Shown piece by piece: positions 17,614 through 26,601 of a stretch of 64,000 nucleotides of DNA. Both the position numbers and the translations under genes were made by a program. Every line of letters starts with the position of its first letter. Position 1 is the stretch's first letter. The DNA comes from Rhizobiaceae bacterium (GTDB lineage Bacteria > Pseudomonadota > Alphaproteobacteria > Rhizobiales > Rhizobiaceae): assembly GCA_017643025.1 (NCBI GenBank), contig JAEPOG010000006.1, positions 1 through 64,000 on the forward strand, written 5' to 3'. The notes under the pieces are model-generated. The model was not told the DNA's origin. It did no database searches and worked only from the letters and a program-made list of their open reading frames with translations.

Positions 17614-19493
17614 AAACCTCGATCGCAACTGTTTCGATCAGCGGCGACCTTTCCGAGAAGCTGTCGGCAATCGCCGAGGCCGGATTTGACGGCATCGAGA
17701 TATTCGAGAACGACTTCTTGGCGTTCGACGCGAGCCCGCGCGAAGTCGGCCGCATGGTGCGCGACGCCGGGCTGGAGATCGCGCTCTTCCAGCCGTTCCG
17801 TGACTTCGAAGGCATGCCCGAGCCGCTGCGCGGCCGCACCTTCGATCGCGCCCAGCGCAAGTTCGACCTGATGAACGAACTGGGCGCCGACCTCGTTCTG
17901 GTGTGCTCGAACGTCTCGCCGGCGGCGCTGGGCGGCATCGACCGCGCCGCTGCCGACTTTCGCGAACTGGGCGAGCTGGCGGCACAGCGCGGCATCCGGG
18001 TTGGCTACGAGGCGCTGGCCTGGGGCCGCTTCGTCAGTGATCACCGCGATGCGTGGGAAATCGTCCGGCGGGCGGACCATCCCAATGTCGGCCTCATTGT
18101 GGATTCGTTCCACTCGCTGGCGCGCCGCATAGACCCGGATACGATCGCCACGATTCCTGGCGACAGGATATTCTTCGTCCAGGTTGCGGACGCGCCCGCG
18201 CTCGACATGGACCTGCTCTACTGGAGCCGCCACTACCGCAACATGCCAGGCGAAGGCGACCTGCCGGTGGCGGATTTCCTGCGGGCCGTCGCCTCGACGG
18301 GCTATGACGGCTACCTCTCGCTGGAGATATTCAACGATCAGTTCCGCGGTGGGTCCGCCAAGGCGATCTCCGTCGATGGCAAGCGCTCTCTCGTGAACCT
18401 CATGTCGGCCGCCGCCGAAACGGGCCACGCGCCGCAACTGCCGGCCATGCCCGAGCGCGCGCATGTCAGACGACCGGTTTTCATCGAGTTCACGGCCAAC
18501 GAGGCCGAGGCGGAAATCCTTCGCGACACCCTCGTTCTTCTCGGTTTCGTGCGCGTGGCCGAGCACAGGACCAAGGCGGTAACCGCGTTCCGCCAGGGCG
18601 AGATCAACATACTGATAAACCGGGAAAAGACCGGCTTCGCCCACTCGTTCAACCTCGTGCACGGGTTGTCGGTCTGCGCCACTGCGTTCGAGGTGGACGA
18701 TGTTTCGGCGGCGCTGGAACGCGCGCGGGCATTGGCGATCGAGCCGCACCGGGGCGAGCACGGTCCGGCAGAGCTCGACCTGCCAGGCCTCTATAATGTC
18801 GGCAGCGGCGTGCTTCATCTTGTCGACAGTCGGTCGGGTCTCGACCGGCTGTGGGAGGTCGACTTCTCGGAGCGTCCCGCAGGCGACACCTCCCTCGCCG
18901 GACTGGCGCGCATCGACCACATAGGCTTCGCCATGCCCGCCGACGAGGTGATGAGCTGGCAGCTCTTCTACACGTCGCTGTTTCAATGCGAGAAGCAGCC
19001 GATTTTCGATATTGTCGACCCCGCCGGCCTTGTGCGCAGTCAGGTCGTCGAAAGCGCCGACGGCGCGTTGCGCCTGACGCTGGAAGGCGCGACGAACCGG
19101 CGGACCTTCGCCGGACATTTCGTTTCGGACTCGTTTGCCGCAGGCGTCCACCATGTGGCGCTGGGGACCGACGATATTTTCGCGACAGCTGCGCAGCTGC
19201 GCGAGCTGGGTTTCCAGCCCATCGAAATCTCGCGCAACTACTATGACGACCTCGAAGCGCGCATCGCACTCGACCCGGACCTTGTCGACCGATTGCGCGC
19301 CGACAACATCCTCTACGACCGGGACGAGCACGGCGAGTTCTTCCAGCTCTATGGAGGAACGCTGGGGCAGGGCTTCTTCTTCGAGATCGTCGAGCGTCGC
19401 GGCGGCTACCGGGGATACGGCGCGGCCAACGCGCCCTTCCGCATAGCCGCGCAAAGGCGCACGCTCAGGCCGAAGGGAATGCCTGCGATCTAG
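17610..19493 (+). CDS. quiC: 3-dehydroshikimate dehydratase (QuiC type) fused to HPPD/VOC-like domain
   Basis: A 627-residue two-part protein. Residues 1-280 form a xylose-isomerase-like TIM barrel (metal-site regions GFDGIEIFEND, YEALAWGRF, VGLIVDSFHS, FVQVADAP and YLSLEIFNDQF). This barrel dehydrates 3-dehydroshikimate to protocatechuate. Residues ~290-610 are two vicinal-oxygen-chelate repeats resembling 4-hydroxyphenylpyruvate dioxygenase (FIEFTANEAEAEILRDTL, RIDHIGFAMP, GVHHVALGTDDIF, GEFFQLYG). Such fusions are known in bacterial QuiC/QsuB enzymes, where the C-terminal part has no assured activity. The gene overlaps the dehydrogenase by 4 bp and completes quinate/shikimate-to-protocatechuate conversion. 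Confidence 0.9.
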   Translation: MKTSIATVSISGDLSEKLSAIAEAGFDGIEIFENDFLAFDASPREVGRMVRDAGLEIALFQPFRDFEGMPEPLRGRTFDRAQRKFDLMNELGADLVLVCSNVSPAALGGIDRAAADFRELGELAAQRGIRVGYEALAWGRFVSDHRDAWEIVRRADHPNVGLIVDSFHSLARRIDPDTIATIPGDRIFFVQVADAPALDMDLLYWSRHYRNMPGEGDLPVADFLRAVASTGYDGYLSLEIFNDQFRGGSAKAISVDGKRSLVNLMSAAAETGHAPQLPAMPERAHVRRPVFIEFTANEAEAEILRDTLVLLGFVRVAEHRTKAVTAFRQGEINILINREKTGFAHSFNLVHGLSVCATAFEVDDVSAALERARALAIEPHRGEHGPAELDLPGLYNVGSGVLHLVDSRSGLDRLWEVDFSERPAGDTSLAGLARIDHIGFAMPADEVMSWQLFYTSLFQCEKQPIFDIVDPAGLVRSQVVESADGALRLTLEGATNRRTFAGHFVSDSFAAGVHHVALGTDDIFATAAQLRELGFQPIEISRNYYDDLEARIALDPDLVDRLRADNILYDRDEHGEFFQLYGGTLGQGFFFEIVERRGGYRGYGAANAPFRIAAQRRTLRPKGMPAI

Positions 19494-20273
19494 TCAGGCT
19501 GGCGGATCGAGTTCGATCCACACCGGCGCGTGGTCGCTTGCGCCTTCCAGACCTCGAATATCGCGGTCGACCCCGGCGTCGATCAGCCTGTCGGCGAGGT
19601 TCGGACTGAGCAGCAGATGGTCGAGGCGAAGGCCCGCGTCGCGCTGCCAGCGCATGCGTCGGTAGTGCCAGAAGGTGTAGATGCGCTTGTCGGGATGAAG
19701 CGTGCGCAACGCGTCGGTCCAGCTTCTGCCGACGAGTTTGCGGAAGGCGGCGCGGCTTTCCGGCTGGATCAATGCGTCGTCGTCCCATGACTTCGTCGGG
19801 TAGATGTCGAGATCGGTCGGCGCGACGTTGAAATCGCCTGCGAGCACGACAGGAGCACCGGTCTTCCTGAGCGCGGTCGCGTGTTTGTGCAGGCGTTCCA
19901 GCCAGGCGAGCTTGTAGTCGAATTTCGGCCCGGGCTGCGGATTGCCGTTCGGTGCGTAAATCGAGGCGATGAGCACGCCGTTCACCGCCGCCTCGATATA
20001 TCGCGCCTGCCGGTCCTCATCGTCGCCGGGGAGGGCGGCCTGCGTCAGGATCGGGCCGCCGATGCGCGACAGGATAGCGACGCCGTTCCAGCTTCGCTGC
20101 CCCTGCCAGACGGCCGCATAGCCGGCGTCGGCGATTGCCTCGGCCGGGAAATCATCCTGCAAAGCTTTCAGCTCCTGCAGGCAGACGACGTCCGGCTCGG
20201 CTTCATCCAGCCATGCCAGGAGATTGGCGAGCCGCTTGTTGACGTTGTTGATGTTGAAGGTCGCGATCTTCAT
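19494..20273 (-). CDS. xth: Exodeoxyribonuclease III / AP endonuclease
   Basis: A member of the endonuclease/exonuclease/phosphatase fold (259 residues) that cleaves at abasic sites and trims 3' ends in base excision repair. Active-site motifs are IATFNINNVNKR, CLQELKA (metal Glu), GDFNVAPTDLDI and SDHAPVWIEL near the end (Asp-His). It overlaps the upstream hydrolase gene by 4 bp and sits at the end of a unit that also contains ku, which is of interest because end processing is needed in non-homologous joining. It is directly convergent with quiC, with no gap. Confidence 0.92.
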   Translation of the reverse strand: MKIATFNINNVNKRLANLLAWLDEAEPDVVCLQELKALQDDFPAEAIADAGYAAVWQGQRSWNGVAILSRIGGPILTQAALPGDDEDRQARYIEAAVNGVLIASIYAPNGNPQPGPKFDYKLAWLERLHKHATALRKTGAPVVLAGDFNVAPTDLDIYPTKSWDDDALIQPESRAAFRKLVGRSWTDALRTLHPDKRIYTFWHYRRMRWQRDAGLRLDHLLLSPNLADRLIDAGVDRDIRGLEGASDHAPVWIELDPPA

Positions 20274-20908
20274 CGCAATGCGATGCGGTCGATCCAGCTG
20301 CGGACGTTCCGCGCCATGGTGCGCAGGTGATCATCTACGGAGAAACCCGAGATTTTCTTGCGCGGTTTCAGGTCGTGGTCGCCATCCTCGAGCCAGAGCA
20401 GCTCGATGCTGTCCGACAGTTCGTAACGCGACACCTCTTCGCGAGTGCCGAACTCGTCGCGCGTTCCCTGGCAGATCAGCGCCGGTGTCCCGAGCGATAC
20501 GAGGTGTTTGGTGCGCAGTTGCGTCGGCTTGGCTGGCGGATGGAAGGGATAGCCAAGGCACAGCAGCCCGGCGATCTTGCCGTCTGCGTGAAGCGTGTCG
20601 GCCACCATGGACGCGACGCGCCCGCCCATCGACTTGCCGCCGATGATCAGCGGGCCGGCGGCACCGAGAGCGTGCACTGCCTCGAGATATTCGGGATTGA
20701 CCGTCTCGGCTCTCGGCGGCGGTTTGCGGATGCCGCTGCGCCGCGCAGCCATGTAGGCGAACTCGAAACGCGCCACCCGCAGCCCCTCCGCTGCCAGCGC
20801 CTGCGCAGCGGCGGTCATCGATTTTGAGTCCATCGGCGCGCCGGCGCCATGAGCCAGCAGGACGGTCGCCGGCGCATCCTCCGGCCCGTCGAACAGGAAA
20901 GCGGTCAT
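20270..20908 (-). CDS. Alpha/beta-hydrolase family protein (KANL3/Tex30-like)
   Basis: A 212-residue alpha/beta hydrolase: LLAHGAGAPMDSKSM after the first strands (oxyanion region), the nucleophile elbow GGKSMGGR (Ser), an acidic residue in QGTRDEFG and a late His in EDGDHDL. This small-hydrolase group has no assigned substrate. I choose ATG 20908, which overlaps the TPR gene by 4 bp; the longer frame to 21010 only runs inside that gene. Its place in a repair operon may be incidental. Confidence 0.8.
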   Translation of the reverse strand: MTAFLFDGPEDAPATVLLAHGAGAPMDSKSMTAAAQALAAEGLRVARFEFAYMAARRSGIRKPPPRAETVNPEYLEAVHALGAAGPLIIGGKSMGGRVASMVADTLHADGKIAGLLCLGYPFHPPAKPTQLRTKHLVSLGTPALICQGTRDEFGTREEVSRYELSDSIELLWLEDGDHDLKPRKKISGFSVDDHLRTMARNVRSWIDRIALR

Positions 20909-21984
20909 GCGGTCGACTTCTGCCCCGACTGGAGGTCGACGAAGCTGATGCCGCGCTGCGCGGCACGCGCCCACTCGGACGAGCTGTCGAGTTTCAGATA
21001 GTCGCTCCACAGGCGCCGGGCTTCGTCGAGTTCGCCGGCCTCGAACTCGAGGCGCGCGAGGTTAAAGATCGCGTCGGCATACTGCGGTTCGATCGACAAT
21101 GCCCGCCTGAGATAGCGCCGTGCGGCGTCGGGGTTGTCGGTCTCCGCCAGCAGGTCGGCGAGGTTGAACCACGCTTCGGCAAAAGTCGGGTCGATCTTGA
21201 CCGCGCGAAGATAGTCGTTGGTCGCCTCCTGCGCGCGACCGGCGGCTCGCAGACAGTTGGCGCGGTTGAACGCGGCAACCGGGTCCGTCGGGTCGGCGGC
21301 GAGGCAGCGCGCATAGAGGTCGATTGCGTCGGCGAAACGCCCTTCGGCCTCGGCCGCCTCGGCGTCCGCGAACGACTCGTCTGCTCCGGGTTGGCTGGCA
21401 ATGTCGAAAAACAGCTGCCCGCTGAGCTCGGCAAGTCCTTCATCATGGCGAACGAGGATCGTGCCCTGTCCGCCGGCCTGCAGCGACTTGGCCGTGAGGG
21501 AGGCAACTGGACCGGAGCGATGGATCGAGCGCGCTATGTCGCTCCACGTCGCGCCGCCGGCGATAAGCCCGGCATATTTCTTCGCCAGAATGACATCGCG
21601 AAACGTGAAAGGCTCGGCATCGGTCTCGAAGGCATCGAACAGGCAGAGCAGATCGAAGTCCGCCGACTGCAGCCGCGACTGGTCCAGCAGCGATTGCCGG
21701 TCGATCGATGCGCCGTAGGGTAATGACGACAGCCCCAGCGCGCGCAGGAAGCCGTTTTCGCTCAGCAGGGGGATGCCGTGCCGGCGGGTCGCCTCGACGC
21801 GGGCGCTCACACGCTCGCGCGAGGTCTCCAGCAGCTTGCGGCCGATGACGGCGTGGGTGGTCTGACGGCGAACGCCGCGATGCACGCGGCTGCCGGCGCG
21901 CTCGGCATGGCGAACGGCAAGGCGAAGCGGAAAGGCGGCTAGCGGGCCGATAACACCGAAAGTCTGGCCAGCCGCCCCCGTCAC
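20905..21984 (-). CDS. BRCT-like / MerR-like HTH / TPR protein coupled to ku
   Basis: A 359-residue modular protein. Residues ~7-85 look like a BRCT domain (FGVIGPLAAFPLRLAV, GSRVHRGVRRQTTHAVIG, a GIPLLSENGFLRAL tail). Residues ~110-180 resemble a MerR-type helical DNA-binding region (FTFRDVILAKKYAGLIAGGATWSDIARSI). Residues ~205-345 hold at least three tetratricopeptide repeats (ADAIDLYARCLAADPTDPVA, NDYLRAVKIDPTFAEAWFNL, RYLRRALSIEPQYADAIFNL). It overlaps ku by 4 bp and the hydrolase by 4 bp. BRCT domains recruit repair proteins, so a scaffold or regulatory role in end joining is inferred. The domain calls are by eye. Confidence 0.7.
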   Translation of the reverse strand: MTGAAGQTFGVIGPLAAFPLRLAVRHAERAGSRVHRGVRRQTTHAVIGRKLLETSRERVSARVEATRRHGIPLLSENGFLRALGLSSLPYGASIDRQSLLDQSRLQSADFDLLCLFDAFETDAEPFTFRDVILAKKYAGLIAGGATWSDIARSIHRSGPVASLTAKSLQAGGQGTILVRHDEGLAELSGQLFFDIASQPGADESFADAEAAEAEGRFADAIDLYARCLAADPTDPVAAFNRANCLRAAGRAQEATNDYLRAVKIDPTFAEAWFNLADLLAETDNPDAARRYLRRALSIEPQYADAIFNLARLEFEAGELDEARRLWSDYLKLDSSSEWARAAQRGISFVDLQSGQKSTA

Positions 21985-22838
21985 GCCTTCTTCCTGGTCG
22001 CTTTCTTGGGCTTATCGGCCTGCGCCGCGCCAGTCTTGCTCTTGCTCTTCGCCGGCGGCTTGCTCTGCGACAGGCTCGCCTTCAGGGCATCCATGAGGTT
22101 GATGACGTTTCCGCCGCGTTCGGGCGCAGCCGCGATGACCGGCTTGTGGCCCTTCAGCTTCTCCTTGATCATCTCCATCAGAGCGATCTCGTACCGGTCC
22201 TCATAGTCCTTCGGATCGAACTCGGTTTCCTTCTGCTCGATCAACTTCTCGGCGAGGTCGAGCATCTCCTTGTCGGGCTTTCCGACGGGGATGTTGTCGA
22301 AATACTCTGCCGTGCCGCGCACTTCGGTGGGGTTGCGCAGCGTGTAGACCGACATGCCGTTCTCGCGCGGAGAAATCGTGATTACGCGCTCTCGGCTCGA
22401 CAGGACCAGCCGTGCGATCGCGGCTTTCCCGGCCTTGCGCATCGCTTCACGCAGCACGACGAATGTCTCCTCCGCCATCGCCCCGTCAGGCGCCATGTAG
22501 TAGGGCGAGTCGAAATAGAGCGGGTCGATCGAGTTGTCGTCGACGAAGGCCTCGATGCTGATCGTGTGGTTGGACTCGATCTTCACATTGTCGAGGTCGC
22601 TTTCCTCGATGATGATGTATTTCTTGTCCTCGTACTCGTAGCCTTTCACGAGGTCCGAGCGCTCGACCAGCCCGAGTTCGGGGTCCACCGGCTTCATGTT
22701 CACCCGATTATGGGTGTCCTTGTGCAGCAGGTTGAACGAAATGCGGTCTTTCGCGCTCGTGGCGTTGTAGAGCCGCACCGGGCAGCTCACCAGGCTCAAA
22801 CGCAAATGACCTTTCCAACTGGCGCGTGGTGCCATCAC
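21981..22838 (-). CDS. ku: Non-homologous end joining protein Ku
   Basis: The bacterial Ku homodimer (285 residues), which rings broken DNA ends and recruits LigD. The N-terminal beta-barrel motif WKGHLRLSLVSCPVRLYNAT, the GYEYEDKKYIIIEESDLDNV segment and the C-terminal dimerisation/LigD-binding region are present. It ends in a lysine-rich tail (SKSKTGAAQADKPKKATRKKA) typical of bacterial Ku and likely to touch DNA. It lies 24 bp downstream of ligD and overlaps the BRCT/TPR gene by 4 bp. Confidence 0.96.
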   Translation of the reverse strand: MMAPRASWKGHLRLSLVSCPVRLYNATSAKDRISFNLLHKDTHNRVNMKPVDPELGLVERSDLVKGYEYEDKKYIIIEESDLDNVKIESNHTISIEAFVDDNSIDPLYFDSPYYMAPDGAMAEETFVVLREAMRKAGKAAIARLVLSSRERVITISPRENGMSVYTLRNPTEVRGTAEYFDNIPVGKPDKEMLDLAEKLIEQKETEFDPKDYEDRYEIALMEMIKEKLKGHKPVIAAAPERGGNVINLMDALKASLSQSKPPAKSKSKTGAAQADKPKKATRKKA

Positions 22839-22862
22839 CGTCTCCTACGCAACAACTCGCGG

Positions 22863-25286
22863 CTACGCGCCCGGAAGCTTACGGGCATGCTCGCCGATTT
22901 CGGCCCAAGGATCGCCTGAAGAGATTAACAGTCCGGGCAATGAAGAATAATTCAAATCCTCGGGCGCGTCGATTGACTCCAGATCGGCCCATGAAAGTGG
23001 GGTAGATGCGGGCAGGTTCGTCCTTGCTCTCAACGAGAAAGGCGCTACCGCGGTTGCACCGCGCGCGTTGCGGTGGAAGTCGATAAATATGCGGCCTTTG
23101 CGGTTAGCGCTGCCCATCGTCGTCGTGAAAAGTTCGGGTGCTGTCGCCGCGAGCTTGTCGGCGATTTTCCCCGTCGCCTGATGCACCTGCTTCCATGTCG
23201 GACCGGGGACAATGGGGACCGTCAGGTGCACGCCGCGGCCGCCCGATGTCTTCACGAAAGGGACGAGACCGAGCTTTTCGATCTCGCCGCGCAGGTGGAC
23301 AGCCGCTTCGACCACCTCGCGCCAGGCAATGCCTTCGCCGGGGTCGAGGTCGAAAATGATGCGGTCGGCCTTTTCGGGCTTCTTGCGCATCGATCCCCAG
23401 GCGTGGAACTCGACGACGCCGAACTGCGCCAGCGCCAGATAGGCCTTGGCGTCCTCGACAGCGATGTAGCGTTTCGACTCGCCGTCCGTGTTCTTCATGT
23501 CGAAAGTGGCGACGGATGACGGCATGCCGGCAAAGGCGTGGCGCTGGTAGAAACAATCCTTCGGCCGGCCGGTTGGGCAGCGCATCAGCGATACCGGGCG
23601 GCCGAGAATATGCGGCAGCATGAAATCGCCCACCGAGGCATAGTAGACGGCGATGTCGAGCTTTGTCGGGCCCGATTTGCCGAACACCCGCCGCTCCGGA
23701 TTGGTGACCCAGATGGAGGCGAGGTCGGCGTCCGAGATCAGCCGCGTACGCTGCGCGGCGCTCGACTTCGTGAGCTCCGGCTCGCGCAGGCCCTTGAAGA
23801 CGGCGTGGCGCAGCATGCCGTCGGTCGTGCGGTTCGAATAGTGGATGTGGGCCGAGAGCACGGGGCGAACAGGCAGCACATCCTTCGGCGTGCCTTCGAA
23901 CGGGGGAGCGCCGGCGCGTAGAGGCTCCAGCCGTTCGAGTAGGGACTTCAGCGTTGCCGCGTCGAACCCGGTGCCCACCTTGCCTGAGTAGACAAGCGTT
24001 CCATCGTCCCAGGTACCGAGCGCCAGGGCCGCCAGTCCGCCTGTCGCAGCCGAAACAGTATAGCCGCCGACGACAAAGTCGCCCGTTTGAGGCGCCTTGA
24101 TCTTCAGCCACGTCTTCGAGCGGCCGTGTTCGTAACGTGCGTCGGCGCGTTTCGAGACAATCCCCTCAAGTCCCATCTCGAATACGCGCTCGAAAAAGCC
24201 TGAGCCGTCGCCTTCGACATGGTCGCTGAATTGTATTTCGCCGGGGCGCGGCTCGGTCGCCTCGAGCAGCTGCCGCGCGAGGTCCTTGCGCTTGGCAAGC
24301 GGCACCTTCCGCAGGTCGTATCCGTCCAGGTAGAGCAGGTCGAAGGCGTAGAAGACGAGCCGCTCGGAAGCTTTGTCCGACAGCGCTTGCTGCAAGGCTT
24401 CGAACCGGGTGATACCGCTTTCGTCCGGCACCACCACCTCTCCATCGAGCACCGCTTGCTTGCAGGGCAGGGCACGGAAGCGCTCAGCGAGGGCGGCGTA
24501 GCGGTCCGTCCAGTCAAGGCCGCTGCGGGTAATCAGCTTGACCTCGCCACCGTTCAGATAGGCGAGGGTGCGGTAGCCGTCGAACTTGATCTCGTGCAGC
24601 CACTTGTCGCCATTGGGCGGGTCGTCGGTAGCGGTCGCCAGTTGCGGCTTCCAGCCGGCAGGAAAGGGCGCTTTTGCCGCGTCGCGCAGGCGCCCGGCCT
24701 TCGGTGGTGTGGCCGCCGTCTTTGGTTCCTCGACAAGCTCCTCGATGCGCCGGCCGGACTTCACGCTCTCCGGGCGTTCGGCAAGGATGTCGATGTCCGG
24801 GTCGGCGGACTGATCGCGCTCCTTGAAAAGCAGCCAGTTCTTCTTCGTCTCGCCCTGCTTGGGCTTGAGGCGCGCCAGCATCCAGCCGCCATTGAGCTTT
24901 TCGCCCGCGAGGCGGAACTTGAACGCTCCAGCGGCCAGCGCCTGTTCCGGATCGTCCATCGGCGCCCACACGCCCTGGTCCCAGACGATCATCGGCCCGC
25001 CGCCATATTCGCCCTTCGGGATAACGCCCTCGAAGTCGATATATTCGAGCGGATGGTCCTCCGTTTCGACCGCGAGCCTTTTGTCCTCCGGGTCGAGCGA
25101 CGGACCTTTGGGCACGGCCCAGCTTTTCAGGACGCCGCCAAGCTCCAGCCGCAGATCGTAATGGTCCGCGGTCGCAGAATGCTTGTGAACGACGAAACGG
25201 TTCCCTTCCGCTGCGGCGAGCGAACCCGACGGCTCGGGCGTGCGGGCGAAGTCGCGCTTCGACTTGTAGGTCTTGAGGGATGCCAT
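22863..25286 (-). CDS. ligD: ATP-dependent DNA ligase LigD (phosphoesterase-ligase-polymerase)
   Basis: A multifunctional end-joining enzyme of 807 residues. Order: 3'-phosphoesterase (about 15-170; VHKHSATADHYDLRLELGG and IPKGEYGGGPMIVWDQG), ligase (about 205-500; KFDGYRTLAYL with the adenylated lysine near residue 234, and an oligonucleotide-binding fold) and primase-polymerase (about 530-790; DLDPGEGIAW metal Asp pair, TSGGRGVHL, IFIDFHRN). All three modules look intact. The domain order PE-LIG-POL matches the Pseudomonas/Rhizobium arrangement. It is first in the ku-xth operon. Confidence 0.95.
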   Translation of the reverse strand: MASLKTYKSKRDFARTPEPSGSLAAAEGNRFVVHKHSATADHYDLRLELGGVLKSWAVPKGPSLDPEDKRLAVETEDHPLEYIDFEGVIPKGEYGGGPMIVWDQGVWAPMDDPEQALAAGAFKFRLAGEKLNGGWMLARLKPKQGETKKNWLLFKERDQSADPDIDILAERPESVKSGRRIEELVEEPKTAATPPKAGRLRDAAKAPFPAGWKPQLATATDDPPNGDKWLHEIKFDGYRTLAYLNGGEVKLITRSGLDWTDRYAALAERFRALPCKQAVLDGEVVVPDESGITRFEALQQALSDKASERLVFYAFDLLYLDGYDLRKVPLAKRKDLARQLLEATEPRPGEIQFSDHVEGDGSGFFERVFEMGLEGIVSKRADARYEHGRSKTWLKIKAPQTGDFVVGGYTVSAATGGLAALALGTWDDGTLVYSGKVGTGFDAATLKSLLERLEPLRAGAPPFEGTPKDVLPVRPVLSAHIHYSNRTTDGMLRHAVFKGLREPELTKSSAAQRTRLISDADLASIWVTNPERRVFGKSGPTKLDIAVYYASVGDFMLPHILGRPVSLMRCPTGRPKDCFYQRHAFAGMPSSVATFDMKNTDGESKRYIAVEDAKAYLALAQFGVVEFHAWGSMRKKPEKADRIIFDLDPGEGIAWREVVEAAVHLRGEIEKLGLVPFVKTSGGRGVHLTVPIVPGPTWKQVHQATGKIADKLAATAPELFTTTMGSANRKGRIFIDFHRNARGATAVAPFSLRARTNLPASTPLSWADLESIDAPEDLNYSSLPGLLISSGDPWAEIGEHARKLPGA

Positions 25287-25332
25287 TTGCGGGGGAGCAG
25301 ACTACAGGCGGGAAGCCTGTGCAAGCGTCTGG

Positions 25333-26601
25333 TCAGGCCGGAATCGCATGCCGAAGGGCGCCGGTGCGGCTGGCAACCTCGCTCCGCTGCCAGCGAACTT
25401 CGAGCGCCATCGCGCCCCAGATCATCCCGAGCAGCAGATAGAAATGCCGCCAGTGATTGGTGTCGATCACCGTTCCGAGCAGGACATGGCCGACGAAAAC
25501 GACGTAGGCCGCGAGAAGGAAAGGCTGCCAGGGCCGGTCGCGGAAGAGGATGCGGAAGCCGCCGGCAAGCGTAAGCACGATCAGCGTGAGATAGGCGACA
25601 AAGCCCAGCCAGGAATAGTCGAGCAGCGCCTTCAGCCAGATATTGTGCGTGTCCTCGCCGAGTATCTGGCCGAATTCGAGTGGGCCGATGCCGAGCGGGT
25701 GCTCCATCGCCATCTGGAAGCCGATGCCGAAGCGCGCGAAGCGGCCGAGCCGCGACGTGTCGTATTCCTGTGCGAACTGGGCGCGGCTCTCGAACAGGTC
25801 GGCTACGCCCGGAAGCTGGATCGCCACCATAAGCGCGACGGCCAGCAGCGTGAGCGCCACGACGCTCATCAGGATGATGCGCAGGCGGAAGAGGTTGCTG
25901 CTGCTCTGGATGTAGAGCGCGCCCACCATCATGACGCCGCAGGCGGCAAACAGACCCCACGCGCCACGCGAGAACGACAGGAAGATGCCGGCAGTCAGAT
26001 AGACGAGGATGGCTGCATAGAAGGGCATCATCGCTGAACGGCCAGCGAGGATTTTCTGCAGCATGAAAATTGCCGGCAAAACCAGGAAAGGGCCGAAGAC
26101 GTTCGGATCCTTGAATGCGCCCGCCGCGCGGTCGTAGAGCGTGAACATCTCGCCGGGCGTCAGGCCGAAATAGCCGGCAATGCCCAGTGTAGCGGTGGCG
26201 ACGGCCGCCCATGTCCATGACCAGAAAATCAGGTTGTAGAGGTCAGGACGACTTTCAAGAACGGCGGCGAAAAAGACGCCCGTGAGCGCAAGGAACAGCG
26301 TCACCGAAAGATAGAGCGGCGTGTCGCGAAGCTCCGCCATTTGCGTCATGGAGATCATGCCGCCGATGACGAACAGAACCAGCAGCAGCGCCATGGGCGC
26401 CACGGTGCGCGAGATGCGAAGGCCAAACAGCGCCCAGACTGGGATCAGGCCCGCCATGAAGAGCTCGTAGGGAGCCGGTTCGTTGACCACGAAGCCTGTG
26501 AGAAACACGCCGAAAGCGATCGCCGCCGACGCGAGCATGGCGATCAGCTTGGCGTTGACCGCAGCCGGGTCGACCTCGTGTGCTGTCGTCGTCGCGCTCA
26601 A
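25333..26601 (-). CDS. O-antigen ligase/polymerase (Wzy/WaaL-like) family protein
   Basis: A polytopic membrane protein of 422 residues with about eleven helices and a periplasmic loop typical of the Wzy_C/O-antigen ligase family. The loop region includes RFARFGIGFQMAMEHPLGIGPLEFG and a following EDTHNIWLKALLDYSWLG (the conserved H-N before the last helices). It would polymerise or transfer lipid-linked exopolysaccharide repeats at the outer face of the inner membrane. It overlaps the initiating transferase gene by 4 bp, so the two are expressed together. Confidence 0.85.
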   Translation of the reverse strand: MSATTTAHEVDPAAVNAKLIAMLASAAIAFGVFLTGFVVNEPAPYELFMAGLIPVWALFGLRISRTVAPMALLLVLFVIGGMISMTQMAELRDTPLYLSVTLFLALTGVFFAAVLESRPDLYNLIFWSWTWAAVATATLGIAGYFGLTPGEMFTLYDRAAGAFKDPNVFGPFLVLPAIFMLQKILAGRSAMMPFYAAILVYLTAGIFLSFSRGAWGLFAACGVMMVGALYIQSSSNLFRLRIILMSVVALTLLAVALMVAIQLPGVADLFESRAQFAQEYDTSRLGRFARFGIGFQMAMEHPLGIGPLEFGQILGEDTHNIWLKALLDYSWLGFVAYLTLIVLTLAGGFRILFRDRPWQPFLLAAYVVFVGHVLLGTVIDTNHWRHFYLLLGMIWGAMALEVRWQRSEVASRTGALRHAIPA

